A stretch of 43,247 nucleotides of DNA from Corynebacterium glucuronolyticum (GCA_022772305.1 JALFAQ010000011.1:1-43247), one strand, 5' to 3'. Counted from the first letter of the stretch, positions 8,425 through 18,385 are shown. Translations and numbers: made by a program. The notes: generated by a model from the sequence alone, not told the origin.

Positions 8425-9600
8425 ATGCGACAGGGAAATGTCCGCCACCGGAATATGACGCGGGTGTTTGGGCTGATTGGATCGGCGGGTGTTGCAGTAT
8501 CGCGTGCGGAATTGGCGGTGGCATCGGGGCTGACGAAGCCGACGGTGTCGAATCTGGTGGATTCGCTTGTGCAAGCGGGCCTTGTCGAGGAAGGAGAGGC
8601 TGTCGCCGGCGTCATGGGTAGGCCGAAGATCCCGCTGCGTCTGAATAGTCATGCGTGTTTCGGGATTGGCCTGGAGATTATGTGGAAGCGGATTCGCGCG
8701 GTGGCGATGGGACTAGACGGTGCGGTGCTCAGGCGGAGCGAGTTCGCGCTGGATGTACCAAATGCGGATTACCGGGAGGTAGTGCGCGAGTCGGCGCAGT
8801 TGGTGCGCATTCTGCGGGAGAAGGTGCGCGCGGAGTGTGCGAGGCATGGGGTGGAGCAGCCGCACGATTTGGGGTTGTGCCTGGCAATTCCGGGGCGCAC
8901 AGATGTGGATGGGGAGACGATTCTCTCCGCACCGATTTTAGACTGGTTTGATGTTCCGTTTATTCGTGATTTGCGCAATGAGCTGGGGGAGGGGAAGCAT
9001 GTCCCGGCTTTCAACGATAATCAGTTGGCGGTGTTGTACGAAGTGAAAGACCGCCCGGGGGAGTCGTTCCTCTTTGTCAGTGCGTCGACGGGTATCGGTG
9101 GCGCGGTGGTGCTGGATGGACATGTCTACGGCGGATTAAATGGCTGGGCTGGTGAGCTCGGGCACACGGTGGTGGACCGACATGGGCCACTGTGCCGGTG
9201 CGGGCGACAGGGCTGTATTGAGGCATATTTGAGCAGGAAGGCATTGCAGGAGCGCGCCGGGGTAGAGCCAAGCAGACATATTGCGGAGACGATTCAGGTG
9301 CTCTTCCAGCGGGAGGATGCGCAGGAAACATCTTTGGAGTTGGGGGAGTCGTTGGGGATTGCGCTGTCCAACGCGCTGAATGTGTTGGATATCAGCAAAG
9401 TGGTGTTGGCGGGGTATCTCGTGGATCTGCTGCCGCACATTGCAGGTCCGCTGGCGGAGACGTTGCGTGGTCGTGCGCTGGTCAACGAAGTTGGCGAGGT
9501 ATCTGTCGAGACATCGCAGGCACCGTTGGAGGCGAGTGTGTTGGGGGCAAGCCGGATGACGCTGCGACCTGTCTTTGAAAATCCTTTTGAGTGGCTCTAG
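8425..9600 (+). CDS. xylR: ROK-family transcriptional repressor of xylose genes
   Basis: A 391-residue ROK repressor. Residues about 26-52 form a winged helix-turn-helix (SRAELAVASGLTKPTVSNLVDSL). The sugar-kinase-like domain follows, with STGIGGAVVLDG, GELGHTVVD and the zinc-binding CRCGRQGCIEAYLS (C257, C259, C264). ROK proteins with an N-terminal HTH include XylR, which releases its operator on binding xylose. The position directly upstream of xylA-porter-xylB, with inverted repeats between, supports this role. I chose the ATG at 8425 with AAAGG 9 nt upstream and the usual MRxGN start; a TTG at 8392 would add 11 residues. The stop codon lies inside a small hairpin (9597-9621) that lacks a T-run. 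Confidence 0.88.
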   Translation: MRQGNVRHRNMTRVFGLIGSAGVAVSRAELAVASGLTKPTVSNLVDSLVQAGLVEEGEAVAGVMGRPKIPLRLNSHACFGIGLEIMWKRIRAVAMGLDGAVLRRSEFALDVPNADYREVVRESAQLVRILREKVRAECARHGVEQPHDLGLCLAIPGRTDVDGETILSAPILDWFDVPFIRDLRNELGEGKHVPAFNDNQLAVLYEVKDRPGESFLFVSASTGIGGAVVLDGHVYGGLNGWAGELGHTVVDRHGPLCRCGRQGCIEAYLSRKALQERAGVEPSRHIAETIQVLFQREDAQETSLELGESLGIALSNALNVLDISKVVLAGYLVDLLPHIAGPLAETLRGRALVNEVGEVSVETSQAPLEASVLGASRMTLRPVFENPFEWL

Positions 9601-9671
9601 GCACATCTAAATGTGGCCTAGGGCACTGAGTAGGGAGAAAACCGTCCGAATTCACCCCCGGATGGGGTCAA

Positions 9672-9696
9672 ATTAAGTAAAAGTACTTTACTTAAT
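9672..9696. promoter_or_regulatory. perfect inverted repeat, candidate XylR operator 1
   Basis: ATTAAGTAAA and its exact reverse complement TTTACTTAAT flank the 5-bp centre AGTAC. The site lies about 100 bp upstream of the xylA ATG. Its right arm contains TTTACT, a possible -35 box, so a bound repressor would cover the promoter. Confidence 0.6.
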
Positions 9697-9716
9697 AGTT
9701 CACCTTTCTCCATACT
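9687..9716 (+). promoter_or_regulatory. candidate xylA promoter
   Basis: TTTACT at 9687-9692 and CATACT at 9711-9716 are 18 bp apart and would start transcription near 9723. The call is based on hexamer similarity and on the operator placement only. Confidence 0.35.
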
Positions 9717-9740
9717 TAGTAAGGAAAGTAAACAAACTAA
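9716..9740. promoter_or_regulatory. candidate XylR operator 2
   Basis: TTAGT and ACTAA face each other 15 bp apart. The right half AAACAAACTAA equals the half-site of classical xylose operators of ROK-type XylR proteins. The left half is degenerate. It overlaps the expected transcription start. Confidence 0.4.
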
Positions 9741-9796
9741 AGGCCGCTACTGGTCGTTCGGAGACGGTGGCGGTTACATCCCCGAAAGGATTCGTC

Positions 9797-11149
9797 ATGG
9801 GTGACCTCTGGAACGTAGAAAAAATCCCGTTTGTCGGCAACAACGATGTGAAACAGGACCTCGGCTTCCACTACTACGATGCAGACAAGGTTGTCGCTGG
9901 AAAGAAGATGTCCGAGTGGCTGCGGTTTGCCGTGGCATACTGGCACTCCTTCGATGCCCGCCTTGTCGACTCGTTCGGTGCCGGCACTGCTGTCCGCCCC
10001 TTCGATCACATCACAGATCCGATGGACCTCGCACTCGCGAAGGTTGAATACGCATTCGAGTTCTACCAGAAACTCGGTGTCGAATACTTCTGCTTCCACG
10101 ACCGCGACGTTGCACCGGAAGGCGACACCCTCCGCGAGACCAACGCCAACCTGGACAAGGTCGTCGATCGCATCGAGCAGTACCAGAAGGAAACGGGCAT
10201 CAAGCTCCTGTGGAACACGTGCAACCTCTTCAATAACCCGCGCTTCCTCGCCGGTGCCGCCAGCTCCCCGTACGCGGAGGTCTTCTCCTACTCTGCAGCG
10301 CAGCTGAAGCACAGCCTGGAGATCGGCAAGCGCCTCGGCGCCGAGAACTACGTCTTCTGGGGTGGTCGCGAGGGTTACGAGAACCTCTGGAATACGGATA
10401 TGAAGAAGGAACAGGAAAACCTTGCCCGCTTTTTCCGTATGGGTAAGGACTACGCCAACGAGATCGGCTTCGATGCCCAGTTCCTCATTGAGCCCAAGCC
10501 AAAGGAGCCCACCACCCACCAGTACGACTTCGATGCAGCAACCACCATCGCCTTCCTCCAGACCTACGGTCTGGACAAGGACTTCAAGCTCAACCTTGAG
10601 GGTAACCACGCTAACCTCGCCGGCCATACCTTCCAGCACGAGATCCGCGTCGCTCGCGATGCCGGTATGCTCGGCTCTATCGATGCCAACCAAGGTGACA
10701 AGCTCATCGGCTGGGATGTGGACCAGTTCCCCGTAGATCTCTATGAGACCACCTCGGTTATGTGGGAGGTACTTGCTGAGGGCAGTATCGGACCGAGCGG
10801 TGGCCTGAACTTCGATTCCAAGCCACGTCGTACGTCGTTTACCCCGGAGGATCTCTTCCGCTCCCACATCGCCGGCATGGATGCCTTCGCCGCTGGCCTC
10901 ATCGTGGCAGCCAAGATGCACGAGGACAAGTACATCGAGAACCTCGTGGCAGATCGCTACAACTCCTACAACGAGGGCATCGGTGCAAAGGTTGCAGATT
11001 CGTCGTCGACGCTGGCCACCTTCGAGGAGCACTCACTGGATATCCCGCAGTCTCAGCTTCTCCGCGCTACCCGCTCCGACCACATGGAAACCGTCAAGGT
11101 AACCATCAACAACTACATTGTCAGCGCCCTGAGCAGCGCCAACAAGTAG
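9797..11149 (+). CDS. xylA: xylose isomerase
   Basis: A 450-residue class II xylose isomerase that converts D-xylose to D-xylulose in the cytosol. Active-site residues line up with those of E. coli XylA at almost the same numbers: H101 and D104 in FCFHDRD, E232 and K234 in IEPKPKEP, E268 and H271 in LEGNHA, D296 in DANQGD, D307 and D309 in GWDVDQFP, and a final Asp near 340 in [15 protein letters not shown] is also present. The ATG at 9797 has the RBS GAAAGGA; a GTG 30 nt upstream is in frame but has no RBS. First gene of the xylA-porter-xylB operon, presumably repressed by the XylR encoded upstream. Confidence 0.97.
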   Translation: MGDLWNVEKIPFVGNNDVKQDLGFHYYDADKVVAGKKMSEWLRFAVAYWHSFDARLVDSFGAGTAVRPFDHITDPMDLALAKVEYAFEFYQKLGVEYFCFHDRDVAPEGDTLRETNANLDKVVDRIEQYQKETGIKLLWNTCNLFNNPRFLAGAASSPYAEVFSYSAAQLKHSLEIGKRLGAENYVFWGGREGYENLWNTDMKKEQENLARFFRMGKDYANEIGFDAQFLIEPKPKEPTTHQYDFDAATTIAFLQTYGLDKDFKLNLEGNHANLAGHTFQHEIRVARDAGMLGSIDANQGDKLIGWDVDQFPVDLYETTSVMWEVLAEGSIGPSGGLNFDSKPRRTSFTPEDLFRSHIAGMDAFAAGLIVAAKMHEDKYIENLVADRYNSYNEGIGAKVADSSSTLATFEEHSLDIPQSQLLRATRSDHMETVKVTINNYIVSALSSANK

Positions 11150-11161
11150 GGAGAACCGTCC

Positions 11162-12526
11162 ATGAATAAGAAGTTGTCGATGGGACTGATCTATCTCTTC
11201 GGCTCCCTCGGAGGACTGCTCTTTGGCTACGATACCGGTGTCATTTCCGGTGCCATTCTGTTCATTCAAGATGAACTCAACCTCGCTGAATGGGGACAGG
11301 GCTGGGTTGTCAGCTCAGTTCTTCTCGGCGCGGTATTAGGCTCGATCGTCATCGGTCCGCTGTCGGATCGTGTGGGTCGTAAGAAGTTGCTGTTGGCCGC
11401 ATCGATCGTCTTCTTCATCGGTGCTGTCGGCTCTGGTGTTGCGATGGGTCTGGCAAGCCTCCTTATTTCTCGCGTCATCCTCGGCCTTGGTGTCGGCATC
11501 GCCTCCTCGCTGATTCCTACCTATCTTTCCGAGCTCGCACCAGCTGATAAGCGTGGTGGCCTCTCTGGCCTCTTCCAGCTCATGGTGATGACGGGCATTC
11601 TGCTCGCCTACATTTCCAATTACGCACTGGCCGATATCATCCACGGCTGGCGCTGGATGCTGGGGCTCGCTGCCCTCCCCGCAGCGATCCTCTTCTTCGG
11701 CGCGCTCGTGCTCCCAGAGAGCCCTCGGTACTTGGTTCGCAAGGGTCAGCTTTCAGCGGCCCGAGGGATCCTCACACAGATTTACAAGGGCGACTCGGCG
11801 GAGGCTGAAACGCAGCTGGTGGGCATCCAAGAGCAGGCTCGCCAGGGGCACGGCCGGTGGGCTGACCTATTCAGCCGCGACGTTCGGCCGGCTCTTGTTG
11901 CCGCTCTTGGGCTGGCAGTTTTCCAGCAGGTCATGGGTTGCAACACGGTGCTCTACTACGCGCCGACAATCTTTACCGACGTGGGATTCGGTGTTTCCGC
12001 AGCCCTTCTAGCACACATCGGAATTGGTATCTTCAACGTCATCGTCACTGCTATCGCTCTGAAATACATGGACAGCATCGGCAGGCGTCATATGCTTATC
12101 CTCGGTGGTGTGGGCATGGCCGTCTCCCTCATCATCATGAGCTTCGCGATGAAGGCCTCGGGCGAATCCCACGCCGCAGCCATCATCTGCGCCATCGCCC
12201 TGACTATCTACATTGCCTTTTTCTCGGGCACGTGGGGTCCGGTCATGTGGATCATGATTGGAGAAATGTTCCCGCTGAACATCCGGGGTCTCGGCAACTC
12301 GCTCGGCAGCACGATTAACTGGACGGCGAATACCATTGTGTCCCTTACTTTCCCGGCGTTGCTGACCGGTTTTGGAACAGGAACCCTCTTTCTCGGCTAC
12401 GCGGCGGCGTGCGTCCTCGGTGTGCTATTCGTGAAGTACTACGTCTTCGAAACGCGCAACCGTACTCTAGAAGAGATAGAGGACTACCTCCGCCACCGTG
12501 CAAACAAGTCCAAGATCGCTGCGTAA
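11162..12526 (+). CDS. MFS sugar:proton symporter, probably xylose
   Basis: A 454-residue protein of the sugar porter family (XylE/AraE/GLUT type) with twelve predicted TM segments. Family motifs are present: GGLLFGYDTGVISGA in TM1, GRKK after TM2, RVILGLGVGIASSLIPTYLSE, PESPRYLVRKG before the central loop, QQVMGCNTVLYYAPTIF in TM7, and FETRNRTLEEIEDYL at the C-terminus (usually PETRG). It sits 12 bp after xylA with RBS GGGAGAA and 15 bp before xylB, so xylose is the most likely substrate. The paralogous porter at 18435-19823 belongs to the arabinose module. Confidence 0.88.
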   Translation: MNKKLSMGLIYLFGSLGGLLFGYDTGVISGAILFIQDELNLAEWGQGWVVSSVLLGAVLGSIVIGPLSDRVGRKKLLLAASIVFFIGAVGSGVAMGLASLLISRVILGLGVGIASSLIPTYLSELAPADKRGGLSGLFQLMVMTGILLAYISNYALADIIHGWRWMLGLAALPAAILFFGALVLPESPRYLVRKGQLSAARGILTQIYKGDSAEAETQLVGIQEQARQGHGRWADLFSRDVRPALVAALGLAVFQQVMGCNTVLYYAPTIFTDVGFGVSAALLAHIGIGIFNVIVTAIALKYMDSIGRRHMLILGGVGMAVSLIIMSFAMKASGESHAAAIICAIALTIYIAFFSGTWGPVMWIMIGEMFPLNIRGLGNSLGSTINWTANTIVSLTFPALLTGFGTGTLFLGYAAACVLGVLFVKYYVFETRNRTLEEIEDYLRHRANKSKIAA

Positions 12527-12541
12527 GAGAAAGGCCATTCC

Positions 12542-13876
12542 ATGAAACCGTATGTTGCAGGTGTCGATTCGTCGACGCAGTCGGTCAAAGTCGTCATCGT
12601 TGATCCGCAAACCGGTGCCATCGTCCGTGAGGGGCGTGCGTCACACCCCCACGGAACGGAAGTTGACCCCGCATATTGGTGGGAGGCGTTCCTGACTGCT
12701 GCAGACGAAGCAAGTGGTCTTGATGATGTTCGAGCTATCTCTTTCGGTGGCCAGCAACATGGAATGGTGTGCTTAGACCGCGATGGCAATGTGATCAGGC
12801 CAGCGTTGTTGTGGAACGACACTCGTTCCTCGCAGGCGGCTGAGGATCTTGTGGCTGAACTCGGTGGGGGAGACCGTACCCTAGGCGTAAAGGAATGGGT
12901 CTTCCGCACTGGCTCTGTCCCAGTGGCCTCCATTACGATCACCAAGCTGCGCTGGCTTGCCCAGAACGAGCCGGACAATGCGGCGAAAATCGCGGCGGTG
13001 TGTCTGCCACACGATTGGCTTTCCTGGAGATTCTCGGGTAGTACGGACATCCACGATCTCGCCACGGATCGCTCCGATGCCTCCGGCACGGGCTACTTCA
13101 AGACGCCGTCTGCCGATCAGTCCTACGACCGAAGTCTGGTCGCTCGCGCGCTTCAGATCGACTCAGCGGACTCGATAATCCTGCCACGAATCGCTGGTCC
13201 TACCGAGATTATTGGTTACGGCGATCCGAAACGGGGCTGGGACGACATCGCCATCGGCCCTGGCTGCGGAGATAACGCCGGTGCAGCGCTCGGACTCCAG
13301 CTTGAGCCTGGTGAAGCCATGCTGTCCCTCGGTACCTCCGGAGTCGTGGCACTGCGCTCAGACAAGCCCGTTGTGGATTCCGACGGCATCATTACTGGGT
13401 TTGCCGACGCAACAGGGCAGTGGCTGCCGCTGGCGTGTACCCTCAACGCCTCCCGTATTATCGACGCGATGGCTGCGGTCGTCGGGGTGGGCTACGAGGA
13501 ATTCAGCAAGCTTGCGCTCTCCGTCGATTCTGCGAAGGGCCTCATCCTCACCCCGTACTTCGAGGGGGAACGTACTCCAAACCTGCCGGATGCGACAGCG
13601 TCACTGACAGGTATGACCTTGGAAAACAGTAAACCTGCCTACGTTGCCCGCGCCGCGGTCGAGGGCCTCCTGAACCTCATGCGTGGTGCTATGGACGCGA
13701 TGCGTTCCGCCGGTGCTGAGATCAACAAGGTGCAGATGGTCGGTGGGGGTGCCCGTCTCGAGGCCGTCCGCGTGTTGGCTCCAGAAATCCTCGGTGTTGA
13801 TGTCGAGGTACCCGAAGCTGCCGAGTATGTCGCCTTGGGTGCTGCCCGCCAGGCGATGACCCTCTTATCGAAATAG
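12542..13876 (+). CDS. xylB: xylulokinase
   Basis: A 444-residue FGGY-family kinase that phosphorylates D-xylulose to xylulose-5-phosphate for the pentose phosphate pathway. It has the N-terminal phosphate loop AGVDSSTQSVKVVIVD, SFGGQQHGMV, ALLWNDTRS, the GCGDNAGAALG segment with the catalytic-base Asp, and GGGARLEAVRVLAPEILG near the end. It is slightly shorter than typical XylB (about 460-480). RBS AAGAGAAAGG precedes the ATG, and the gap to the porter gene is 15 bp. It is the last gene of the xyl operon; no strong terminator follows. Confidence 0.95.
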   Translation: MKPYVAGVDSSTQSVKVVIVDPQTGAIVREGRASHPHGTEVDPAYWWEAFLTAADEASGLDDVRAISFGGQQHGMVCLDRDGNVIRPALLWNDTRSSQAAEDLVAELGGGDRTLGVKEWVFRTGSVPVASITITKLRWLAQNEPDNAAKIAAVCLPHDWLSWRFSGSTDIHDLATDRSDASGTGYFKTPSADQSYDRSLVARALQIDSADSIILPRIAGPTEIIGYGDPKRGWDDIAIGPGCGDNAGAALGLQLEPGEAMLSLGTSGVVALRSDKPVVDSDGIITGFADATGQWLPLACTLNASRIIDAMAAVVGVGYEEFSKLALSVDSAKGLILTPYFEGERTPNLPDATASLTGMTLENSKPAYVARAAVEGLLNLMRGAMDAMRSAGAEINKVQMVGGGARLEAVRVLAPEILGVDVEVPEAAEYVALGAARQAMTLLSK

Positions 13877-14295
13877 GTCAAAGTGTAGTCCAACGATCTG
13901 GGTTGTACTTTTCTCTTCGAAGTTGTCCGAGTCAATCTCTACACTGCGCATGCCATTATTTACCTGTATACTGACACCTTAGTTGATCTTGATCCGTGTG
14001 AGCAGTTGTCGTCGACGAGGACAACTCGAGCGACTATTACGGATACCGAAAAGGCAAACTATCCCTCCGGTAAGCACTTTGAAAAACCGTTTGAACTCAT
14101 TATTTATTATTTGGGCAGTGGAAAAACAAGCGATTGCAGTAGTACCAGTTATTGGGGAGTAGATTCACCTAGAATCGCTCAACAGTCCACGTTAGTCCAT
14201 TAGGCAGGGCTAAGCAGAATGCTAGAGACAGGTAGCTGAGAGCTTTCTTTTCAATTTGGAATGTCGGCTTAAGCGGATAAATGTTTGTCTGTGAC
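13877..14295. other. intergenic region between the xylose and D-serine modules
   Basis: No supported gene. One 7-bp inverted repeat, AGTTGTC/GACAACT with a 9-nt loop, lies at 14004-14026. It has no T-run, so it is more likely an operator or chance than a terminator. An imperfect stem followed by a T-rich stretch at about 13879-13915 might end the xyl transcript. Confidence 0.4.
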
Positions 14296-14997
14296 CTAAT
14301 GAGCTCTAACTTGTCGTAAGTAGCGATAAATAGAAGGCTCGGAGATCGCTAGTGCATCTGCGAGATCGGCAACAGCTCCCTTTAATTGGAAATAACCGTC
14401 GCTATCTAGCAGTTTGACTACGGCGAGACGGTCGTCCGCGGAGTAATGCTCGACATCGACAGGACGCGTAGCGAGCGCAGAGTTAATTGCTCGACTGGTG
14501 ATGTCTGCGATGGACGAAGACAGCATCTCCGGTTTTTCACTCGTCAGATCGGTATCTGCGCCATCTTGTTCAGCGAAGTAGGATTCGCCAATCCGTTGGG
14601 TAAGGGATTCTAGATTCTTGAGAAGAGTTTGATCGGCGTTGATACACAGAGTTCCAACTATGCGTGAACCGCGACGAATGAAATAGGTTGCAGATCGAAG
14701 CTGCTTCGTTGAATTGGGGCTTAAGGCTTTGTACCCGGTCACATAGGACCTCTGGTTAGATTCCCCAGCCCTGAGAATGCGGAGCATCAGATCTGTCGCT
14801 GGAGCTCCAACCTTGCGACCAGATACGTGTCCATTTGCAATTGCAATGATGGACGAATCTAGGTTCGTTACATCATGAAGGACGACCTCTACTGTCGGGC
14901 CGAGCGCTGCTCCTAGAAATTGAATTAAGGGCTTGAAAGAGGCCACGTATTCTGAGTCCGAAGTGGAGGTATCATCTTCTACCTTGTGGTCAATCAT
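14296..14997 (-). CDS. YheO/DauR-like PAS-HTH transcriptional regulator
   Basis: A 233-residue regulator. The N-terminal half is a YheO-like PAS domain (FLGAALGPTVEVVLHDV, IIAIANGHVSGRKVGAPATDL, later RSATYFIRRGSRIVGTLCIN). The C-terminal 60 residues form the DauR-type HTH (SADDRLAVVKLLDSDGYFQLKGAVADLA, then ALAISEPSIYRYLRQVR). DauR regulates D-arginine catabolism in Pseudomonas. Here the gene lies directly downstream of dsdX-dsdA in the same direction, so control of D-serine use is the likely role. The ATG at 14997 has the RBS GAAAGGGC. Two hairpins separate it from dsdA, so it probably has its own promoter. Confidence 0.82.
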   Translation of the reverse strand: MIDHKVEDDTSTSDSEYVASFKPLIQFLGAALGPTVEVVLHDVTNLDSSIIAIANGHVSGRKVGAPATDLMLRILRAGESNQRSYVTGYKALSPNSTKQLRSATYFIRRGSRIVGTLCINADQTLLKNLESLTQRIGESYFAEQDGADTDLTSEKPEMLSSSIADITSRAINSALATRPVDVEHYSADDRLAVVKLLDSDGYFQLKGAVADLADALAISEPSIYRYLRQVRAH

Positions 14998-15122
14998 TCT
15001 TGCCCTTTCAAATTCGATTTCTAGGAGCTGAAACAGCGAGAAAAGCTGTCACCAGGCTCTTTCTAATATTAGCGAGGAATCTATATAGCCGAAATCTTTT
15101 AGGTTGCGAATCTTTGAGAAGA

Positions 15123-15180
15123 GAGGCGGGTACTCGGTTTGAGTACCCGCCTCGTGTGCAGCGTGTTGCAGACACACGCT
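15123..15180 (-). terminator. double hairpin after dsdA
   Basis: The main hairpin at 15123-15153 has a perfect 13-bp stem (GAGGCGGGTACTC with GAGTACCCGCCTC) and a 5-nt loop. A smaller one, AGCGTGT/ACACGCT, lies at 15160-15180. They start about 25 bp past the dsdA stop. The T-run on the minus strand is weak. Confidence 0.65.
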
Positions 15181-15204
15181 GTATTTTCTGATCCGAGCTA
15201 TTGC

Positions 15205-16557
15205 TTAGAGGTAGGACTCGCCCTTCTTGATGTAGCTATCCATCTCTTCTTCTGGAACCATATTTCCACCAGTGACCCAGCCAAGGTGGGTAGCATTGGC
15301 TAGCTCCTCATCAGTAAGGCCTGTGCGCTCCCTATATTCGGCTGCGCTTTCACCAAGGAGCCGAACTGCACCAACAAAGGCGGTCGCGGAGGACGGCTCG
15401 ATTCTGAGGTCTTCGCTTCCAGCGAGGAGAGCCACAAGGCGGTACATTTCCTTGTCATCAACGGTGTAGTAGCCGTCGATGAGGTACTGCATGTGTCGGC
15501 CTACGAACGCGGACGGACGGCCACAAGCAAGACCATCTGCAGCTGTGACATTGTCAATGCCGAAATCTTGAACAGCAAGATTATCGTGCTCACCTGTCAT
15601 GACACCGAGCATCATAGAGGGGCAGTGAGTAGGTTCCGCAAAAATGCACCGTACGTTGTCGCCGAAGACGGACTTCAAACCGAAAGCGACACCGCCGGGA
15701 CCGCCGCCGACGCCGCAAGGAAGGTAAGCGATGAGCGGATGGTTTTCATCGATGCGTACGTCAAATGTCTTAAATTGGCCGGCCAAGCGTGCACCAGCTA
15801 CTGCGTAGCCTAGGAATAGCGACTTAGAGTTTTCATCATCGACGAAGTACATCGTGGGATCGGACTCTGACTGTTTGCGTCCTTCGGCAACAGCAACGGA
15901 GTAATCCGATTCATATTCGACCACGGTGACTCCATGGGAGCGCAGCTTATCCTTCTTCCACTGGCGCGCATCTGCAGACATGTGTACGAAGGCTTGGAAA
16001 CCCAACTGTGCACTCATGATGCCGATGGAAAGACCAAGGTTGCCCGTAGATCCAACGGCTACTTTGTACTTTGAGAACACCTCGCGAGCCTCATCGGAGT
16101 CGAGCTTTCGGTAGTCATCTTCAAGAGTGATGAGTCCGTTTTCGAGCGCGATATCTTCCGCGTGCTTCAGAACTTCGTAAACGCCACCGCGAGCCTTGAT
16201 AGACCCAGAAATTGGTAGGTGGGAGTCGAGCTTAGCCCAAAGTTGTCCGGGGATTTCCTTTCCGTAGTGCGTCTCCAGCTTCTTCTTGAAGCTCGGTACG
16301 CAGGCTAGGGGAGATTCCAGAATGCCACCGGTGCGTTCTGCAGCGGGGAATACCTGTGCAAGATAGGGCGCCCACCGCTTCAGTCGATCTCGCGCGTCCT
16401 CAATATCGTCGTTGGTTAGTCCAACATAGGGAATGCCTTCCTCGGCGTCTTTTCGCTCCGGGTTAAACCATTCGGTTTCCTCGGTTTTCATCAGCGTATC
16501 GATGATCGGGTAGTCGTTCACCCACTGAGAAATGTCTTTTCCAAGTACTTGAGACAT
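15205..16557 (-). CDS. dsdA: D-serine ammonia-lyase
   Basis: A 450-residue PLP-dependent fold-type II enzyme that splits D-serine into pyruvate and ammonia. The Schiff-base Lys is K121 in [13 protein letters not shown] (K118 in E. coli DsdA). Other family features are [17 protein letters not shown], the glycine loop [16 protein letters not shown] that holds the PLP phosphate, and [12 protein letters not shown]. Length matches the family (about 440-450). RBS AGAAAGGATC precedes the ATG. It lies 50 bp after dsdX, so the two form an operon that imports and degrades D-serine. Confidence 0.96.
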   Translation of the reverse strand: MSQVLGKDISQWVNDYPIIDTLMKTEETEWFNPERKDAEEGIPYVGLTNDDIEDARDRLKRWAPYLAQVFPAAERTGGILESPLACVPSFKKKLETHYGKEIPGQLWAKLDSHLPISGSIKARGGVYEVLKHAEDIALENGLITLEDDYRKLDSDEAREVFSKYKVAVGSTGNLGLSIGIMSAQLGFQAFVHMSADARQWKKDKLRSHGVTVVEYESDYSVAVAEGRKQSESDPTMYFVDDENSKSLFLGYAVAGARLAGQFKTFDVRIDENHPLIAYLPCGVGGGPGGVAFGLKSVFGDNVRCIFAEPTHCPSMMLGVMTGEHDNLAVQDFGIDNVTAADGLACGRPSAFVGRHMQYLIDGYYTVDDKEMYRLVALLAGSEDLRIEPSSATAFVGAVRLLGESAAEYRERTGLTDEELANATHLGWVTGGNMVPEEEMDSYIKKGESYL

Positions 16558-16607
16558 GTTGATGATCCTTCTTTCTGGATAGCGTGTTTGGGGAAAACAG
16601 ATCGTGC

Positions 16608-18053
16608 TTACACGAATATATGGACAATGAGTACTGCGACGAGAGCAACGATCGAAGCAATCGTGGTTCCCACAGTCAGCGTCTTAAGTGCTGTGCCAAC
16701 GGAAATTCCCATGTATTCCTTGTAGAGCCAGAAAAGGGAATCCGTAACGTGTGTGAGGCCCATGGCTCCTGCGCCGACGGCCAGTACCAGTACTGCAGGG
16801 TTGAGATCCGGGTTCGTAGCCAGCATAGGAAGAACAATTCCGGCTGCAGAGATCATCGCTACTGTCGCAGAACCAACTGCGAAGTGGAGAACCAAAGCAA
16901 TGAGCCAGGCGATAATAATCGGGCTGACAGGCAGTCCACCAAGAGCATCTGCCAGGGCAGGAGCAACTCCGGACTCCATGAGAACCGCGTTGAATGCGCC
17001 ACCCGCGCCGATGATTAGCAGAACGCCGCCGATCGGAGCGAAGCTGGAATCGGTAATTTCGGAAAGCTTATTGAGGCCTGCTCCGTAGCGGAGACCAAGA
17101 GACCAGTAGGCAAAGAAAACGGAAATCAGAAGGGCAATAATGGGGTGGCCAATGAGCTCGAAGGCCTGGCGGAGACCATTATCTTCAGTCAGAGCGCCTG
17201 CGGCGATGGTCTTGCCGACCATGAGCAGCAGCGGAAGCAGAATCGTAAAGAGTGTGATTCCGAAGCCGGGAAGCTTGCGTGGCTTCTCTGGTTCATCTTC
17301 ATTGGTTTCTGGTGCATCAGCCGTCGTGACAGCAGAGTATGCAACCGATGCGTCGCCGCCACCGGTTAGGCTGAAGACACCTTCCTTGACGGAAGCTGCG
17401 TCCGCAGCAACGTGGGCAGCTTCTTTCTTGGTCAGAGCTTGATCAGCGAAGCGCATAAACAGGGGGCCACCGACAAGAGAAGTCGGAATGGCAACAAGTA
17501 GGCCGAGCATGATGACCTGGCCGATGTCCGCACCCAGAGTATTTGAGATTGCAGTAGCTGCGGGGTGTGGGGGGATCAGGCAGTGGACGCACATCAGGGA
17601 AACAATGAGCGGTACTCCGATTCGGAGGCGACTCATTCCAGCCTTGCGAGCTACCACGAAAACGAGTGGGACAAGTAGAACGAAACCAACTTCGACGAAG
17701 ACCGGAATGCCGGCGATTAGACCCAAGAGGGACATAACTATTGGGGCTCGCTTTGTTCCAAAGGTGTTGAGCATCGAGGTGGCTAGTTGCTCTGCACCAC
17801 CAGATACCTCGAGCATCTTGCCAAGCACGGCGCCCAAACCGATGATCAAAACGAGGAAGCCGAGGGTGCCACCTACGCCTTTCTCCAGAAGATCACCGAT
17901 ATCGCCGAAACTGACTCCTGTGACGAGTGCTACTGCTACCGCAGCAACTGTCAATGCCAGAGAACCATGCATTTTAAGAGTGACGATGAGAAATACGATG
18001 AGCAGGATCGCTGCTATCAGTACTGTCACGAGTCCTGCGGTTGAGGTAACCAT
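16608..18053 (-). CDS. dsdX: GntP-family permease, probable D-serine transporter
   Basis: A 481-residue membrane protein of the gluconate:H+ symporter family with about 12-14 TM segments. Recognisable blocks are [22 protein letters not shown] near residue 80, [32 protein letters not shown] and [16 protein letters not shown] near the end. The family includes DsdX (D-serine) and GntP/IdnT (gluconate). Co-transcription with dsdA makes D-serine the likely substrate. There is a polar insert of about 70 residues in the middle (around 220-260) containing Asp/Glu-rich and KPRKLP stretches. RBS AAGGAGGTCCG lies right before the ATG. Confidence 0.85.
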   Translation of the reverse strand: MVTSTAGLVTVLIAAILLIVFLIVTLKMHGSLALTVAAVAVALVTGVSFGDIGDLLEKGVGGTLGFLVLIIGLGAVLGKMLEVSGGAEQLATSMLNTFGTKRAPIVMSLLGLIAGIPVFVEVGFVLLVPLVFVVARKAGMSRLRIGVPLIVSLMCVHCLIPPHPAATAISNTLGADIGQVIMLGLLVAIPTSLVGGPLFMRFADQALTKKEAAHVAADAASVKEGVFSLTGGGDASVAYSAVTTADAPETNEDEPEKPRKLPGFGITLFTILLPLLLMVGKTIAAGALTEDNGLRQAFELIGHPIIALLISVFFAYWSLGLRYGAGLNKLSEITDSSFAPIGGVLLIIGAGGAFNAVLMESGVAPALADALGGLPVSPIIIAWLIALVLHFAVGSATVAMISAAGIVLPMLATNPDLNPAVLVLAVGAGAMGLTHVTDSLFWLYKEYMGISVGTALKTLTVGTTIASIVALVAVLIVHIFV

Positions 18054-18385
18054 CGGACCTCCTTGTTAGTAGATGTAATATTTCAAGGCCTATTAGCAGT
18101 TGTGATAGCGCTTAACAGTGTTAACGCTTTGAGCTCTAGATAAAAACTTTATTACCGTGACAATAATTTATCAATACTGGCGGGCAAAAATATACGGCGA
18201 TTTAATGTGACTTTTGTCTCGTTGGGCTTAGCGCGTCTATAAGCAGGTGAAATGCCATTATTTATTGGCTTGTGAAGGGAAAATATTGTGTTTTCTGAGC
18301 TGCTAGGTCTGTGAGAACACTCTTGAACGAGCATCTCCTGCAACACCTTCAAGTAACTGTGATTGCTGTTGCAGTTGGAAACGAA
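18054..18385. other. regulatory and intergenic region upstream of dsdX
   Basis: No gene. It carries the dsdX RBS and presumably its promoter, which I cannot place with confidence, plus the palindrome at 18107-18128. The remaining A/T-rich sequence up to the araE terminator shows nothing else. Confidence 0.5.
18107..18128. promoter_or_regulatory. near-palindrome AGCGcTTAAC-AGT-GTTAAcGCT upstream of dsdX
   Basis: The two arms are inverted copies except for one extra base. They contain the GTTAACGCT/AGCGTTAAC half-site, which also occurs in front of araE. It could be a LacI-type operator or the site of the YheO/DauR-like regulator. Confidence 0.4.

Noticed and set aside
9737..11032. 431-codon open frame on the minus strand opposite xylA
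   Set aside because: It is the antisense shadow of xylA. The product is Val/Glu/Leu-rich with no motif and no RBS, whereas xylA keeps all active-site residues.
14006..14203. 65-codon frame between xylB and the DauR-like gene
   Set aside because: No RBS and Ser/Thr-rich low-information composition.
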